A stretch of 64,000 nt of DNA. Source: Begonia masoniana (lineage: Eukaryota > Streptophyta > Magnoliopsida > Cucurbitales > Begoniaceae). Position numbers and translations under genes: made by a program. The stretch lies in NCBI GenBank assembly GCA_022432975.1, contig CM039511.1:19990557-20054556 (forward strand), written 5' to 3'. The notes beneath the pieces were generated by a model that made no database searches, was not told the origin of the DNA, and saw only the letters and a program-made list of their open reading frames with translations. Positions 1-11,500 of the stretch are shown piece after piece. Position 1 is the stretch's first letter. Each line of letters begins with the position of its first letter.

Positions 1-787
1 GTGCGAGTCATTCAATGAACTTATATTGTATGTCAGGGACAAATCGATACTCACCATGTTCGAGACGATCCGAACTTACATGATGACTCGTATCCTTAAA
101 CAATTTGACAAGATGGCCCAATTAATGACCCTCCTGTGTCCCCAAATATATAAAAAGCTTGACAAGCTAGTAGATGCACCTAGAAATTGGAGCCTTACGC
201 TTGGGGGAGGTTCACGATTTCAAGTGAGCAACGACAATAAACAATTCATTGTCGATATGAATACGTGGGTGGGCGAATGACCAGGTGGACACTTACTGGA
301 ATCTCGTGTGTCCATATCATTTCATGTATCTATTTCTTGAGAGTGGAACCCGAAATTTACGTGCATCCATACTATTGCCAGGTGACTTTCCTGTAGATGT
401 ACTCTAATTTTATTCAACCCGTGAACGACTAATTAATGTGGCCAGATGCGTCAGGTAGGAGGGAACTCTTCCTGCCCAAAAGATATCGCCAACCTGGTAG
501 GTCCAAGAAGACAAGAGTGCGAGATGTCGATGAGCCATCAAGTTCAGCAACTAGTAGACAGAACTCAAAGATGTCGTGTGGTATATGTCCACAGTACGGG
601 CATAATAGTCGCACTTGTCCTAACCAAGGATCCACTTCAGGCACTGCTGGGTTACAACACAAATGAGGGGACACAGGTACAGTTATAAATATTTCGCTCA
701 TAAACACGTTGTCATTTTTTTTAATATAGTTTTCATTATGTGCAGGAATCTACGACGCACGGCCGAGGTAAGAGCAGAAGAAATTGA
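1..787 (+). pseudogene. MULE (MURA-like) transposase, 3' part, broken
   Basis: This is the C-terminal part of a Mutator-type DDE transposase that enters from the left edge of the window. The region after the catalytic domain is visible (SFNELIL.VRDKSILTMFE, about 10-270). It is followed by a SWIM-like segment (RWTLTGISCVHII, about 283-325) in another frame. A CCHC zinc knuckle (CGICPQYGHNSRTC) follows at about 577-618. A frameshift lies near 270, and there are stop codons between the SWIM-like and knuckle parts. A short intron is predicted at 677-745 (CAG|GTACAG to TGTGCAG|GAA), with a last exon at 746-787. The second MULE copy at 12,036-12,909 has the same intron and final exon, so this is the same family. 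Dead copy; the family call is firm. Confidence 0.8.
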
Positions 788-1504
788 CTGTTGTAATTTG
801 TGTTGGATTTTATCTATGTTCATGTAATTTAAAGGTTTTTTCAAAATTATAATTGTTTAAATTAGTTTAAATAAATATTAATTATTTACTTAAATAACAA
901 TTTAAATACAATAAATAATTTGAATAAAGTAATTAATTAATTAATTAATTTTTTTATATTTTGTACATTAATTAATTGAAATTCATAACTTTATTTGAAT
1001 ACATTAATTAGTTAATCATGTGAATAAAGTAATTATATTAATTAAAATTTATTTATTACAAATTAATTTGAATACATTACTTGATTAATTTATTTACTAC
1101 AAGATAATTTGAATGTATTAATAAATTAATTACTTTACTACAAAATAATTTGAATAGATTAATTAAGTAATTAATTGATTTTATATTTTATACATTAATC
1201 ATTACTTTATTTGAATACATTAATTATATTATTCAAATTAATTAAATTGCATACAATTATAATTAATTAATTATTTTATTAAAAAAAAAGTGAAAAATTG
1301 GGCAGATTTTCGTTTGTTTTATGACTCCCCCATAACTATCTTCAAATAGTTTCTGCAAATTCAAATAATATATATATATATATCCAAATAGTTCGAGTAA
1401 AGTACAAAAATAAAGTAAATCACACTGAAATAAAAGTACATCAAATGAAATACAAAATATAAAGTAAACTACTACGGTGGTATATCACGTGACTTTTAAA
1501 ACGT
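788..1504. other. AT-rich non-coding stretch
   Basis: This stretch is built mostly of AATTAATT-type runs, with an (AT)n tract near 1,366-1,382. No gene is visible. By comparison with the other MULE copy it is probably MULE 3' flank or host spacer. Confidence 0.6.
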
Positions 1505-2983
1505 ATGCCGATAGAAGGCAAGTTTACTGCTTATCAACTACCGGTAGGACAACAAAACAACTACTCTTCTCCTGCCGATAGACTTTACCAAACAACATCA
1601 AATAGACGTATTACTCAACTTCATATCGATGGACTGAACAATTTGACAGTAAACTTGACTAACAATTGGACTCAACATTTTACCAAAACTCATTCTAAAA
1701 CACCTCAATTCATTGTATTACTCAAATTCCGTAAAATCAGCATTCTAGAAATTCAACAGGACACTAACATCAGAAATTCTAAAATGTATTCAAAAGGTTG
1801 CAATCTCTACTGTTATAAAAATTCAACATACTCAGACTAAATCATTGTCAATTAATTTCTCATATCTGCAGACATCAGTTAATCCGCCTCAACAGTTTGC
1901 CGAATCAGAACATGAGAGTACTCCTCCAACCACATCTATTCATTTGCACGATCAAGGAAATCACCTGCTATATTCTCAACACCTACATCACAAAACTCAT
2001 CTATTAGCCTAATGCTAAGTAAGCAGAGCAAGAAATGATGGAAGTACAGAGATATGCAAATCCTAAATATGCAATTTCTACATTCCTCTTCCTCAGTTAT
2101 ATTGCATTCATTCAACCGGTCTGATGATCCCTGATACAATGGGAGGTGGATCAGCTTTCCCAGGGGTGGATTAGTTCCCTTAACAGATGATTGATCCCTG
2201 ATACAATGGGAGGTGGATCGGTTTTTCCCAAGGTATGAATCCAGTTATGTTCGATTAAGGGGCGGATTAATTCCCTTAAAAATGTATTGTCTCAATCTGT
2301 TCACAACTCACCATGCTACTTCATGTAAATTCATTTTCGTTTTCTTTCCAAAATATGATGCATGGCAATTGAAATGAAACATACTTTCATGCATACAAGA
2401 AAATCATAGTGTTTTGTGATGTAGGCCCGAAGGCAAATACAAACTCTACTTACCTGGCCCTCCTGGAATTACTTGGTTGCTAGCTACTTCGGTTTAGCTC
2501 AAACCTAAAATCGTAGGCAGTATGTTAGTTATACTTCATTCTAAACAATCCAGGAGTTTAAGGAAATAAATTATGGAGTTCGGATCTTCGTGCATTCCCA
2601 TTTCACAGAAACCCGAATCTATACCAAATCATAGCGTTTTCCTCGAAACTTCATACATTGTATTCCCTCAGCTATCTAACTACTAAAATCACAAGAAGAC
2701 GAGGAGAGTTCACCTAGGTTGAAGGAGAATCGAACAGGGGAATCGCCTGGAGAATCCTGCTGCTCGAGCTGAAAAACCGAGAGGAAATGAGGGAAAGGGT
2801 GGCGGCTACCGTGAAATAACTCAAAACCTCTTTCCTTAAATACGTTATCCACTTTTTAAATTTCCAATTACTCATATGCCCTTGTCTAGTCATCCACCAA
2901 CCCTACATTTAATATTGCCATATAAAATGCACCATTAGCTACAAGAGATAGAGAATTGGTCTATATAAAAACCGGGTATTACA
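1505..2983 (-). mobile_element. Truncated long LTR of a gypsy element (family B)
   Basis: This is LTR sequence of the same family as the LTR at 53,687-56,572 and the solo LTR at 24,135-36,029. Shared blocks include the TTAGCCTAATGCTAAGTAAG block near 2,010, the GGATCRGTTTTCCCA / GATTAAGGGGCGGATTA blocks near 2,150-2,280, and the terminal ACCGGGTATTACA. The TG start is missing, so the left end is deleted. On the element's sense strand (minus) a leader intron is predicted at 1,983-2,453 (CAG|GTAAGT to GATGTAG|GTG). Only about two degraded copies of the 96-bp minisatellite unit are present here, against 12 in the copy at 54.7 kb. Confidence 0.7.
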
Positions 2984-3717
2984 TGACTCATTTTAGGATG
3001 CTTGGTAACTGGATAGATAATGTATAGTATTTGGTTGTGTTTTTGATATTTTCAAACAGGGAAAAATGTTCAGTTTTTAAACGGATCCACGCGGTTCGTT
3101 TTTATGAAATTTGGTTACGTTTTAAATATGTTTTGTGTCAGTTTTTGGGTGATTGGTGTAGTGAAGATTGTATGTGGGTAGTAGTGTTGTTATGTTGAAG
3201 TGTTGTTATGAAATGTATTTAGAAGAAGTGATGAAGTTGTGGAGTGGAAATGAGGAATTGTGAAGTGTGCAGGGCTTGAAAGAAGAGAGGAGGCAGCTCT
3301 CTAGAAATTTGGATTCCAGAGAGTTTGCTGATCGATCGCCAGGGAGGGCAATAGATCGGCCCTCTTTGGTCACGCTCTGGAAGAAATTCCAGAGCGTGTG
3401 CCGTTCGATCGCCTGTTAAGGGTGATCGATCGGCGGGCAATCGATCGCCTGTTATGGGGGCGATCGATCGCCCCTGCAATTTTGGAAATAGCCGATCGAT
3501 CAGCTGAAATGGCCAATCGATCAGCCATGCAATTTGGGCACAGTTGCCCTTTTTGCCCTCGGTTCAATTGGCCGACTGCTTTTTCTTTATTTTAATGTGT
3601 TTTCTCTATTGGTTTTCAAGGTTTTTAAAACGATTTCCAACAATTTAGATTTTGACTAATGTTAGAAAAAGAAAAATTTATACGAAAAATTAAGGGTAAC
3701 AAATTAGGGTCGCTACA
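2984..3717 (+). mobile_element. Degraded LTR fragment with GATCGATC clusters
   Basis: The right end (AGGGTCGCTACA) looks like a gypsy LTR terminus, and the GATCCACGCGGTT block near 3,084 resembles the solo LTR at 36.4-41.2 kb read in reverse. The left end abuts the family-B LTR. The stretch 3,328-3,535 is unusually rich in ATCGAT/GATCGATC palindromes and holds a perfect 12-bp-arm hairpin (3,372-3,399). No coding capacity. The family assignment is tentative. Confidence 0.4.
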
Positions 3718-4640
3718 ACATATTTTAGGAAATTAAATATAAATTCCCATAAATTATATTTTCCATAAAGAAACGTCAACATATTAACATTCACAATCTC
3801 CCTCTTTGGCAGTTTTTGGTAAAATCCAGAACTCCCCCCTGCATTGCAGATCATGCACATAAAAATACTCCCCCTTTTTGCCATAAAAGATAAAAGAGAG
3901 ATCCATCCAACACAAAAGTAGAATATCCAACAGCAAGATAAGATGAGCAGAAAAGATCCAAAATCTTCTAGAAATGCAAAAAGACCAACAAAAACAAGAG
4001 TAACCAAAATAGAGTCATGGTAAGACAGAATTTTTGCCAACAGAAAAAAATTGTTCACAGAATTTTCGTTTCAGTGACGACTTCTTGACTTGCCTCTGGG
4101 ACTTCAAGAAGAACACTGGATGATTCAGGTGCATTTGACATTTTCTATGTGTCTTCGAGATAGCATTTTCTTCCACAGCAACTTTACTCTTAAGTAATGT
4201 ATCAATCAAACTTGTAATGATACCCTTTTTGCGCATCTAGCGCTCTTAACACCTTGCTACATACACTACTTCATGTTGTTTAATTTGTTAGCTTACAAGG
4301 TGCAATCCAAACATTTTTTTGGCTTTTACTTGTATTATTTTTCCCAAATACTTCTAATCATTATAATAGCACTGTAAAACATAAACTTGTATTTAAATAC
4401 AAAATTAAATCTTACAAAAAAATTCTTGGGTGTTATAGGCACCGAACAAGCCGTCCATCGATTGTATTTTCCAGAAAAAGTATCAATTCTAAATTCTATT
4501 TGAAGTTCATTGGCCCAATACACAATGAAAACAACTTGTTTATCAAGGAACTCCATTAGAATGTTTGTTATGCTTACTCGTGGAACTGTTGGAAGAGATA
4601 TTGAAATGATATACAATAAAGAAAAATATCATTTGATAGA
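3718..4640. other. No recognisable gene
   Basis: This is AT-rich sequence. On the minus strand, around 3,775-3,815, there is a GCCAAAGAGGGAGATTGT-like stretch reminiscent of the region just before the 3' LTR of plant copia elements. It is too short to call. Nothing else is supported. Confidence 0.4.
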
Positions 4641-5080
4641 GTATTATCAGTAAAAGAAGTCAAAGAGTATGTTTAACTACTGATACCTGGACCTTGAGTC
4701 AAAATATAAATTGTGTGATATTGATGGTGATTGTAATGTGAACAAATTTTTTTTTTAAATTTTTGTCATATTGATAATCATAAAAGAGAAACAATTGAAA
4801 ACTTACTTCAAAAGTTTTTGCTTGATTGGGTCACTGAGAAGTTTTTATTATTATTGTTGATAATGTCTCTTCTAATGAAATTATTTCATATTCGGTTGAA
4901 AGTTTGTGAAATTAGAAATGCTTGGTTTTAGACGAAGAATGCATTCATGTTAGATGTTTTGCTCATATGTTGAACTTTATTTTTATTGATGAGCAGAAAA
5001 AAATAAAAGATTCAATTAGTAGAGTCTGAAAGACTTTGAAGTATGTTAAATTTTCACCAAGAAGGTTACATGATAAGAAC
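4641..5080 (+). pseudogene. hAT transposase remnant, part 1
   Basis: Broken hAT transposase sequence. RVCLTTDTWT at about 4,665-4,695 matches the conserved start of the hAT catalytic core. Further on are a degenerate DNASSNE-like stretch near 4,850 and a CFAHMLNFI-like stretch near 4,955, followed by KTLKYVKFSP. Many stops and frameshifts. The reading is interrupted at 5,080 by a solo LTR and resumes at 5,927. Confidence 0.7.
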
Positions 5081-5921
5081 TACAGGTATATCAAACCCGA
5101 AAGCCTTCAACAATGCGGAATAGAAACTCAGGAACGCCTTTGAAATCAAGTATCAGGAACTTGACCTCAATCGAACCTTGTTGACGGAACCAAAGTTATC
5201 AAACAAGGAGCTTGACCCGTAACCAAACTTGTGGTTAAAACCAAAGTTATCAAGTTGATCTTTCAAGTTTTGACTTGAAGAAAATCTAGTTCTTCACAAA
5301 GAACCAAAGAGAAAATTCTCACAAAGAGTAACTCAAAATCGTGTATATTCCTTCTATAATGCTGCAAGGTTTATGCCTTTAAATAGGCTACAAAATATCA
5401 TAATGTAATAAGAAAGTAATTAGGAAAACCTGAAGATTAGGAAATTTAACAAATTAATAAAAAAAACTTTGTCTACATAATAAAAGGAAACTTGGACCAA
5501 TTTGATTGATGAATTTCATGGCTCTCCTTCTTAAATTTGTGGTCCACCTTTTTTCAAGAATTAGAAAATAAGTGCTTGCCAAATTTGATAGAGAAAATGA
5601 AAGTCTGCATAAATTTTGCATGTGCATGTTGTGTTTCCATCCCTCTTGTTCACGTAAATCTTTATCTCTTTCAAATCCGCGTGAATCTTTATCTTTTTCA
5701 AACTCGGGTGAATCTTTATATCTCTCTCTCCTATCTTTATAAATCTTCATGCATCTCTCTCCAAACATCTTTTTGGATTCTACTTGTAGTTTTTTAATCA
5801 AAAACTCTTTTTGTACACTTTCAAATGCATCATCTTCCTTTAATGAATCTTTATTCATGTTTGAAAAATCTTTAATTGAAACTTTGATTTTTGGCCTCCC
5901 TTGGTTCATATCATTGCATCA
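5081..5921 (-). mobile_element. Solo LTR inside the hAT (duplication AGAAC)
   Basis: This 841-bp insertion is flanked by AGAAC at 5,076-5,080 and 5,922-5,926. On the minus strand it starts TGATGCAATG and ends CCTGTA (the final CA appears mutated to TA). A TATTTAAAGGC TATA-like box lies near 5,380-5,395 on the minus strand, in the right place for an LTR promoter. It contains a lysine-rich 151-codon minus-strand ORF at 5,454-5,909 that I do not recognise. There is no PBS and no second LTR. Confidence 0.6.
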
Positions 5922-5926
5922 AGAAC

Positions 5927-6587
5927 TATCTTAATAATGTCAAAGTTACATTTAAAGGTAATGTAACTCTCGATGTTCATACTCAATGAAACTCAATGTA
6001 TTTGATATTAAAAAATACTAAAAAGTATGTAAAAGGATTTAAAAAATTACGAGAATGTGATAGTCATTATTTATTAGACATGAAAGAGGAAGAACCTCCT
6101 ATAGTTGAAGATTGGGATAATATTTGAGAATTTTTCAAGTTTTTAAAAGTAATTTATGACACAACTGTCACTGTTTCAAATTTATTGCACAGAACATTCA
6201 ATTTCATATTAGTGAAGTTTGTCAATTAAAGATGATTATCCAAAGGTATTTCGAGGGTGATAATGTGTTATTGAGAAGAATAGCTCTTGTAATGCATAAC
6301 AAAATTAATAAGTAATGGAGAAGTTTTGATAAAATCAATTCTCTCGTCTTTGTGGCTATTGTACTTGATTCAAGATGCAACTAAAAATTCTTAAAACGTT
6401 GTTTAAGCATTTTGATAGGTAATGAAAGACCTGGTGATTTTATGGAACAAATAAAAAATGTAATCGAGAGATTATATTAGGAGTATAAATGTGATTCAAG
6501 TGCTGAGTTTCAGAGTACAAGCATTAGCCATGTTGCAAATCCACTTAAATCTACTAACATCGTCTTTTCTACATACTTTGACAATTC
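5927..6587 (+). pseudogene. hAT transposase remnant, part 2
   Basis: The hAT coding sequence continues after the inserted LTR: KVTFKGNVTLDV, then a degraded TRWNSTYL-like motif, then EEPPIVEDWDNI and FFKFLKVIYDTTVTVS. These are in the order expected for the hAT core up to the region before the dimerisation domain. Several stop codons. Interrupted again at 6,587. Confidence 0.7.
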
Positions 6588-7809
6588 TGATATGCCCTAA
6601 GGCTGGGTTTATCAACACCTAAGATCAGTAACACAAAAACACACAAGTGCTCCTCAGATTTACACCAAGAGTCCTTGGCCAAAGGAGACTCCAACAAGCA
6701 CAGAATATCTTCTTCAAACCAAGTCCAATTAATCTGAAATTTTAACACAAACTAACAACAATATGCATGAAATATCCTCAAAATTTCAGCTCCAAAAGCA
6801 ATCAGACCAAAACGTTATGCAACAAACAAAATAGAAACATCTGCTCCTCGGTAAGCAGTTTTTCTGGGCAGAATAATATCCCACTTTTAAAATCTATAAC
6901 TCCTGATTGAATGAATCAAATTGGGTGAAATTTTAACACAATGTACCTGGGGGTGTGAAGAGTGGACTCTAAAAATTTCAGAGAAAAAATCGCCGGTAAG
7001 AAAGAACAGTAGACAGACAACCAATGCTACTTTGAAAAGAAGGTGTTTTGTACCTTTGATGATATTTGACTCCACAAATGCAGATCGGCTTCACCAAATG
7101 GCACGATTTTCTCACCTTTTCTTCAGCTTCCAATCTTTGGTAACGCTGAGGGAAAATGGGTGGATGATAGTTACCAAGTAGTAATAACTTGGTGATGAAG
7201 ATAGCCTCCATTGCTCTGGTAAGCTCGCCGAGAATGTAGAACTAAGGATACCTTAGGGCCACGGGTTTTGCATCAGAAAAAGCACAAAATTTCATTCAAA
7301 AATAATGTCCATTACAATGAGAAAAATATGTTTAAATATGTTCTAAAAGATGGGTTAGGGTTTGTGCATGAAAGAGATGAAGAACCCTCTAGAATGTGGC
7401 AAGGTGCTTGGCCACCATTGGTTGGGTACAAGGTGTACTTGCACCTTCTCTCTCCCATGATCAAGCTTCCAATTTTACCCTTCAAATGAAGCCTTAATCC
7501 TACTTAAACATTCAGCCATGCATGCATGCAAAGAAAATAAATCTAAGTGTCTTGTGCAAGAAATTAAAAAACATTAGTCTCTCGGATTACATAATTTGTC
7601 AAAGGAAGACAAACTCCTTCACTTCAAATTTCCAAGTCATGCTCTAAGCTTTGAATGGTGGAGTCTCTTCCTTCCCTTGGGACTTAGTTCCTCCTTTAAA
7701 TACCTTGTGAAGAGTATCACCTATAAGAAGAACAAACATATTAGTCTCAAAAAGGCTAGGGAATTTTCTTACGGTTTGGTATTGTTCAAAGGGGTTCCAT
7801 GGCACATCA
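6588..7809. mobile_element. Solo LTR inside the hAT (duplication AATTC)
   Basis: This 1,222-bp insertion begins TGATATGCCCTAAGG and ends GGCACATCA. It is flanked by AATTC at 6,583-6,587 and 7,810-7,814, so it has canonical TG...CA termini and a 5-bp duplication. There is no gag-pol, PBS or PPT. Short ORFs inside (for example 6,921-7,181 and 7,268-7,489) show no family features. Orientation is not determined. Confidence 0.7.
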
Positions 7810-7814
7810 AATTC

Positions 7815-8110
7815 TCTTGAATATGATACTTTAGGTAGTATGTCAAAAGTTGATGAGTATTTGAGTAAGAAACTTATAAAATAGAGAGTCTAGACATTTT
7901 ATTTTAATATGGTGAAAATTGAACTTGCATAACGATTCAGTTTTAAGTAAAATAACAAAACATGTATTGATCATTCCAATTTCTACTATCGTTTTACAGT
8001 CAACATTTAGTTGTAGTAGTCGTATTGTTGATTCATCTTGTAGCTCCCTATTACCAAAATCAGTTGAATCTATTATTTGTATTCAAAGTTAGATTCGTTC
8101 CAAAAGACCT
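7815..8110 (+). pseudogene. hAT transposase remnant, part 3 (dimerisation domain)
   Basis: The C-terminal hAT dimerisation region. SKVDEYLSKKL is followed by IIPISTIVLQSTFS, a degraded form of the family's typical IPVSTVASESAFS motif, and then SSLLPKSVESIIC. It is collinear with parts 1 and 2 once both LTRs are removed. Stops are present, so it is inactive. Confidence 0.75.
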
Positions 8111-9082
8111 CCAAGTATGTTCGAGTCAATGAATGAATATCCAACTATTGATGAAAGTGAATTATGTAATTATTTAATTTTTATATTATATTTTCTTGTA
8201 AATATTTTACAATTAAAATTTGTTTTCTTAACTGTTTAATATTGTACTTTATTCTTTATCGAAATTTGCTGCTAACAACCTTAAGAATGAAGAAGAAGAT
8301 GAAGTTTTGTTAACTATTATCAAATTATGATGATTTTCAATATTATATTATTAAGTGAATAGTTTAATATTCATTAACTTTTTTTTTTTACCAAGGATGT
8401 TTTCTTTTGTACTTTCAACTTGTTGAAGACCATAATTGAAGCCAAGCCAAAATCAGTTGGATTTCAATTAACTTAGAATTTTTAACTTTGATACTAGTAG
8501 AACTTATATTTATCAAACTATCCATATGTTTAATCTAAAAGCTAATTGTTGATTTGTTGGTTTCTAATCTATGGATTTTAGTGATTTTTGGTGGTCAATG
8601 GTATGCTTTTGGGTGAATTTTGATGATCAATGGTATAGTTTTTGGTGATGAATGATATGATTTGTTTTAGTTTGTTAAACCAAGAATTAGTATGTATATA
8701 GGCATAATCTTTTTTAACATTTTTTTTATGAAAATCGAACCTAGACCAACCCAAACTTACCAAGAGATCGATTTTAGTGCTGGGTAGTAGAACTGAGAAT
8801 CGATTAATTTGGCTCAGTTTGATTTGAGATTCAATTCAGTTATATCAAGTGATTGATTCTGTTTCAATGCTGGGTAGTAGAACTAAAAACCAATTGGTTC
8901 GGTTTAGTTTAGTTCTATGCATTGGGCTACTCGAAGGAAACTTTAACTTCCATGTTCATCTCCTATCAATTGTAATTGTTAAATTGATAGTAAATTCTAC
9001 CGCTCAAGAGCATCTTTAGCTCTCCAGTGTTAAAATTATTCATTCCAACCATTAAAATTATAATTCACTATTAAAACAATCA
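8111..9082. other. hAT 3' region and spacer
   Basis: The last degraded hAT exon and 3' flank come first. Then, at 8,775-8,930, a duplicated block contains GCTGGGTAGTAGAACT followed by imperfect GGTTCGGTTTAG-type subterminal repeats, which are typical near hAT ends. No clear terminal inverted repeat or 8-bp duplication was found. Confidence 0.5.
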
Positions 9083-9091
9083 AAACTAAAA

Positions 9092-9340
9092 GGGTTAAAA
9101 TCATTTTAACCCTCGAAGTATGCTATTTTTTAAGAAAAACTCTCAAAATATTAACTCTAACAAAACAAACCTTAAAATATCAAAAACCTATCAAAAAAAT
9201 CTCTAGCGGTCAATCGATAACCCCCCGTTCTGTATTTTACACATAGAACAGGGGACCGTTCTAAAAAGAACGGTCCCCTGCTCTGTTGAGGCGTTCTCTC
9301 CGTGCAACGCACGTGGAGAACGGGGGGTGAAGACCCCCTC
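9092..9340 (+). repeat. MULE left terminal inverted repeat
   Basis: This pairs with 23,459-23,680 on the opposite strand. Matching blocks, outside to inside, are GGGTTAAAATCATTTTAACC, AACAAAACAAACCTTAAA, AAAAACCTATYAAAAAAA, CGGTCARYCGATAACCCCC and GCACGTGGAGAA. Similarity is patchy further in. It also contains a local inverted repeat around GGACCGTTCT / AGAACGGTCC (9,251-9,280). Confidence 0.8.
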
Positions 9341-9896
9341 TAGAATAGTTTCTGTTAGAAGAACACGCGGGGGGGTGTTCATCCTCAAACGGGGGACCGA
9401 TCTATGTTAGGATAAAAGCCGACAGCCCCATTTGGACGATTTTTATCTCGTCCAAATCCTCAAATCCAAGTGTTTTGCTGCCAAGATTCTTAGATCCTAC
9501 CATTTTTTGCCGAAATCTGCAAAAAAACCTTCGAAGAAATCTCAAAACCGAGCCAAAACCCTAAGCCCGAGCTGAAAATCACCAAAAACCTTCAATTTTT
9601 TTCATGAAAATCCCAAAATCGAGTGCCAAAATCTGCAAAAAAAACCTTTGAGAAAATCCCAAAACTAAGCCAAAACCCTCAGCCTAAGCTGAAAATTGCC
9701 AAAAACCCTCAATTTTTTGCAAAAATCCCAAAACCGATGGTTTTTTCGTGGTAGAAGTCCCCAAATCAAGTTTGTTTTCTCGTCGAAAATTCCAAAAAAC
9801 TCGAAAATAAGAAAAATCCAAAAAAACCCTCGAACCTGAAAATGCCCCCCCCCCCAAGAATCTTTATTGGTCAAAAGGCTCCCGGGATAGCAGAAG
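9341..9896. other. MULE subterminal repeats and leader
   Basis: Two imperfect tandem copies of a CAAAACCGAGCCAAAACCCT / AAAAACCTTCAATTTTTT block lie at about 9,540-9,730. A run of ten or more C sits at 9,845-9,855. No gene starts here; the region precedes the accessory ORF. Confidence 0.5.
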
Positions 9897-10907
9897 GTGG
9901 TCCATCAAACTGGGCGCTGGATCAAGTACCGCAACCACCTCTTGGTTATTTGTCTATGGAATTTCGTAACCAGGGGTGTCAATAGCAGTTCGAGCGAGAT
10001 ACGAAAATCCGCTCAATTTTTTATGAGAAGACTGCCAACTTTAGCGGTTGGGAGTCTTTGGATATCAATGAGATGTTTGACATCATCTCCTTACACGGGG
10101 TGTACGACATGAGGGGCGACAACTGCGGCAGAATTATTTGCTTATTTTATGCGCACTTGTGTAGTACCAGAAGGTCGAGCTGCTTGAAGACGTACATATT
10201 CTATACAGATATTGTCGTATCTCCAGCTCTTATCAACAAATTGCTAAGATTTTTCGTAAAAGACGCAGAGAGATATTATCACGCTTCCTGAGAGTGTGAT
10301 TTTTCCAGAGCAACAGAGGGACTAAAGTTCCTTAGAAAAATCCAATGCAATTCGGGCATTGCAGCGTTCGTGAAGCTAAGATCGAAGAATTTGAATGTCA
10401 AAGCTAGGGTTCTTCACAACCTAATCAGTCACATCCTCCTGCCGAGGGATGGTCATAGAGATCTCGTCAACTGGATGAATGTCATGGAGAAGCTCTACAG
10501 CAACGTGATGTTCAACTCAGGATACATGACTATATGTCACATGCAAGAGGTCGGGCGAACCAAGAATAATAATCTATTGTACGGGACTTTGAATTAGAAG
10601 GTCGTCCAGCGATATCAGCTTCATCTGCCCAGTGGAGAGCAGATGAGATCACACAGATCTATCGATGTATTTGATAGGACCCATTTGACTTGGATGAGAC
10701 TAGTCGAAGTCGACGAGTCTTGGATGCTCAAGGGAGATCCCAGAGCTTCACATCTTGGGATGTTCCGATTGAGAACGCAACTGTCACTGAGGACACCACT
10801 ACCACTGCCATTGTATCCCCCGGAAGCTAGTACGTGGGAGCAGAGGCTTGACATGATGGAGTAGAGGTGGGCGCAAAGGTGGCTCAAAGATGAAGGAGAG
10901 GATTAAT
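9897..10907 (+). pseudogene. MULE accessory ORF, resembling 'putative plant transposon protein'
   Basis: This broken ORF runs mainly in one frame from 10,058, with stops at 10,289, 10,595 and 10,862. An upstream segment in another frame (from 9,897) implies a frameshift near 10,040. The readable parts include VVSPALINKLLRFF followed by a segment ARVLHNLISHILLPRDGHRD. That layout resembles the central region of proteins annotated as putative plant transposon proteins, which are common inside plant transposons and have no known biochemical role. It converges with the transposase gene. The family call rests on my recollection of the pattern, so it is moderate at best. Distinct from the Ulp1-type cargo known in other MULEs. 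Confidence 0.45.
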
Positions 10908-10955
10908 GAGATCAGATTGGCTCAGATACGATTCACAGACTCCTCTGAGCATTGG

Positions 10956-11500
10956 TGTAACGACCCGACCCGGCCCCTAACACCGAGAGGATTCGCGGTC
11001 CAGATCGTGCGGTCTCTAACCCCCAGTCCGGCCCCTACCACCGAGAGGATTCGCGGACCGTACTTATGATCCTTTCCTCCCTAGTTGGGCTGGCGGTTAG
11101 AGACTGCACGATCTGGACCACGAATCCTATTGGTGGTAGGGGCTGGGTCAGGTCGTTACATAAAAGGGCTCCCTTTTATGTAACCACCCAGCCCAGCCCC
11201 TACGATTGAGAGGATTCGTGGTCCAAATTGTGAGGTCTCTAACTGCCAGTTCGGCCCCTACCACCGAGAAGATTCGCGGACCGTACTTATGATCCTTTCC
11301 TCCCTAGTTGGGAATTTCATGCACTCCCCAGCCCTCGAACCCATGACCTCCAGGGTTAAGTACATGGGAACACTAGAGCTGGTACCACTTGAGCTAGTCA
11401 TGGGAACACTAGAGTTGGTACCACTTGAGCTACTTAGTTAGAAACTACACAATCTGGACCGTGAATCCTTTCGGTGGTAGGGCCAAGCCAGGTCGTTACA
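10956..11500. mobile_element. Fold-back element with tRNA-like Pol III promoter
   Basis: This 545-bp insertion starts TGTAACGACC and ends GGTCGTTACA. Possible flanks are ATTGG (10,951-10,955) and GTTGG (11,501-11,505), one mismatch. It is made of two head-to-head units, 10,956-11,160 and about 11,180-11,500, joined by a palindrome at 11,155-11,184 (14-bp arms around CT). Each unit contains CCGAGAGGATTCGCGG-type blocks in both orientations. On the minus strand the second unit carries a tRNA-like A box (TAGCTCAAGTGG, duplicated 40 bp apart near 11,385-11,432) and a B box (GGGTTCGAGG, near 11,331-11,343). This suggests a SINE-derived segment. It lies in the tail of the MULE accessory ORF. Confidence 0.6.

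Noticed and set aside
2979..2988. TGACT after the family B LTR fragment as a target duplication with TGACT near 1,490
   Set aside because: The left end of that LTR is missing its TG terminus, so a pentamer match is not meaningful.
4335..4616. 93-codon minus ORF with an aromatic-rich sequence
   Set aside because: No motif recognised, no splice or promoter context; it directly precedes the hAT remnant in AT-rich DNA.
5454..5909. 151-codon lysine-rich minus ORF as a host gene
   Set aside because: It lies wholly inside a solo LTR flanked by a 5-bp duplication; no family features.
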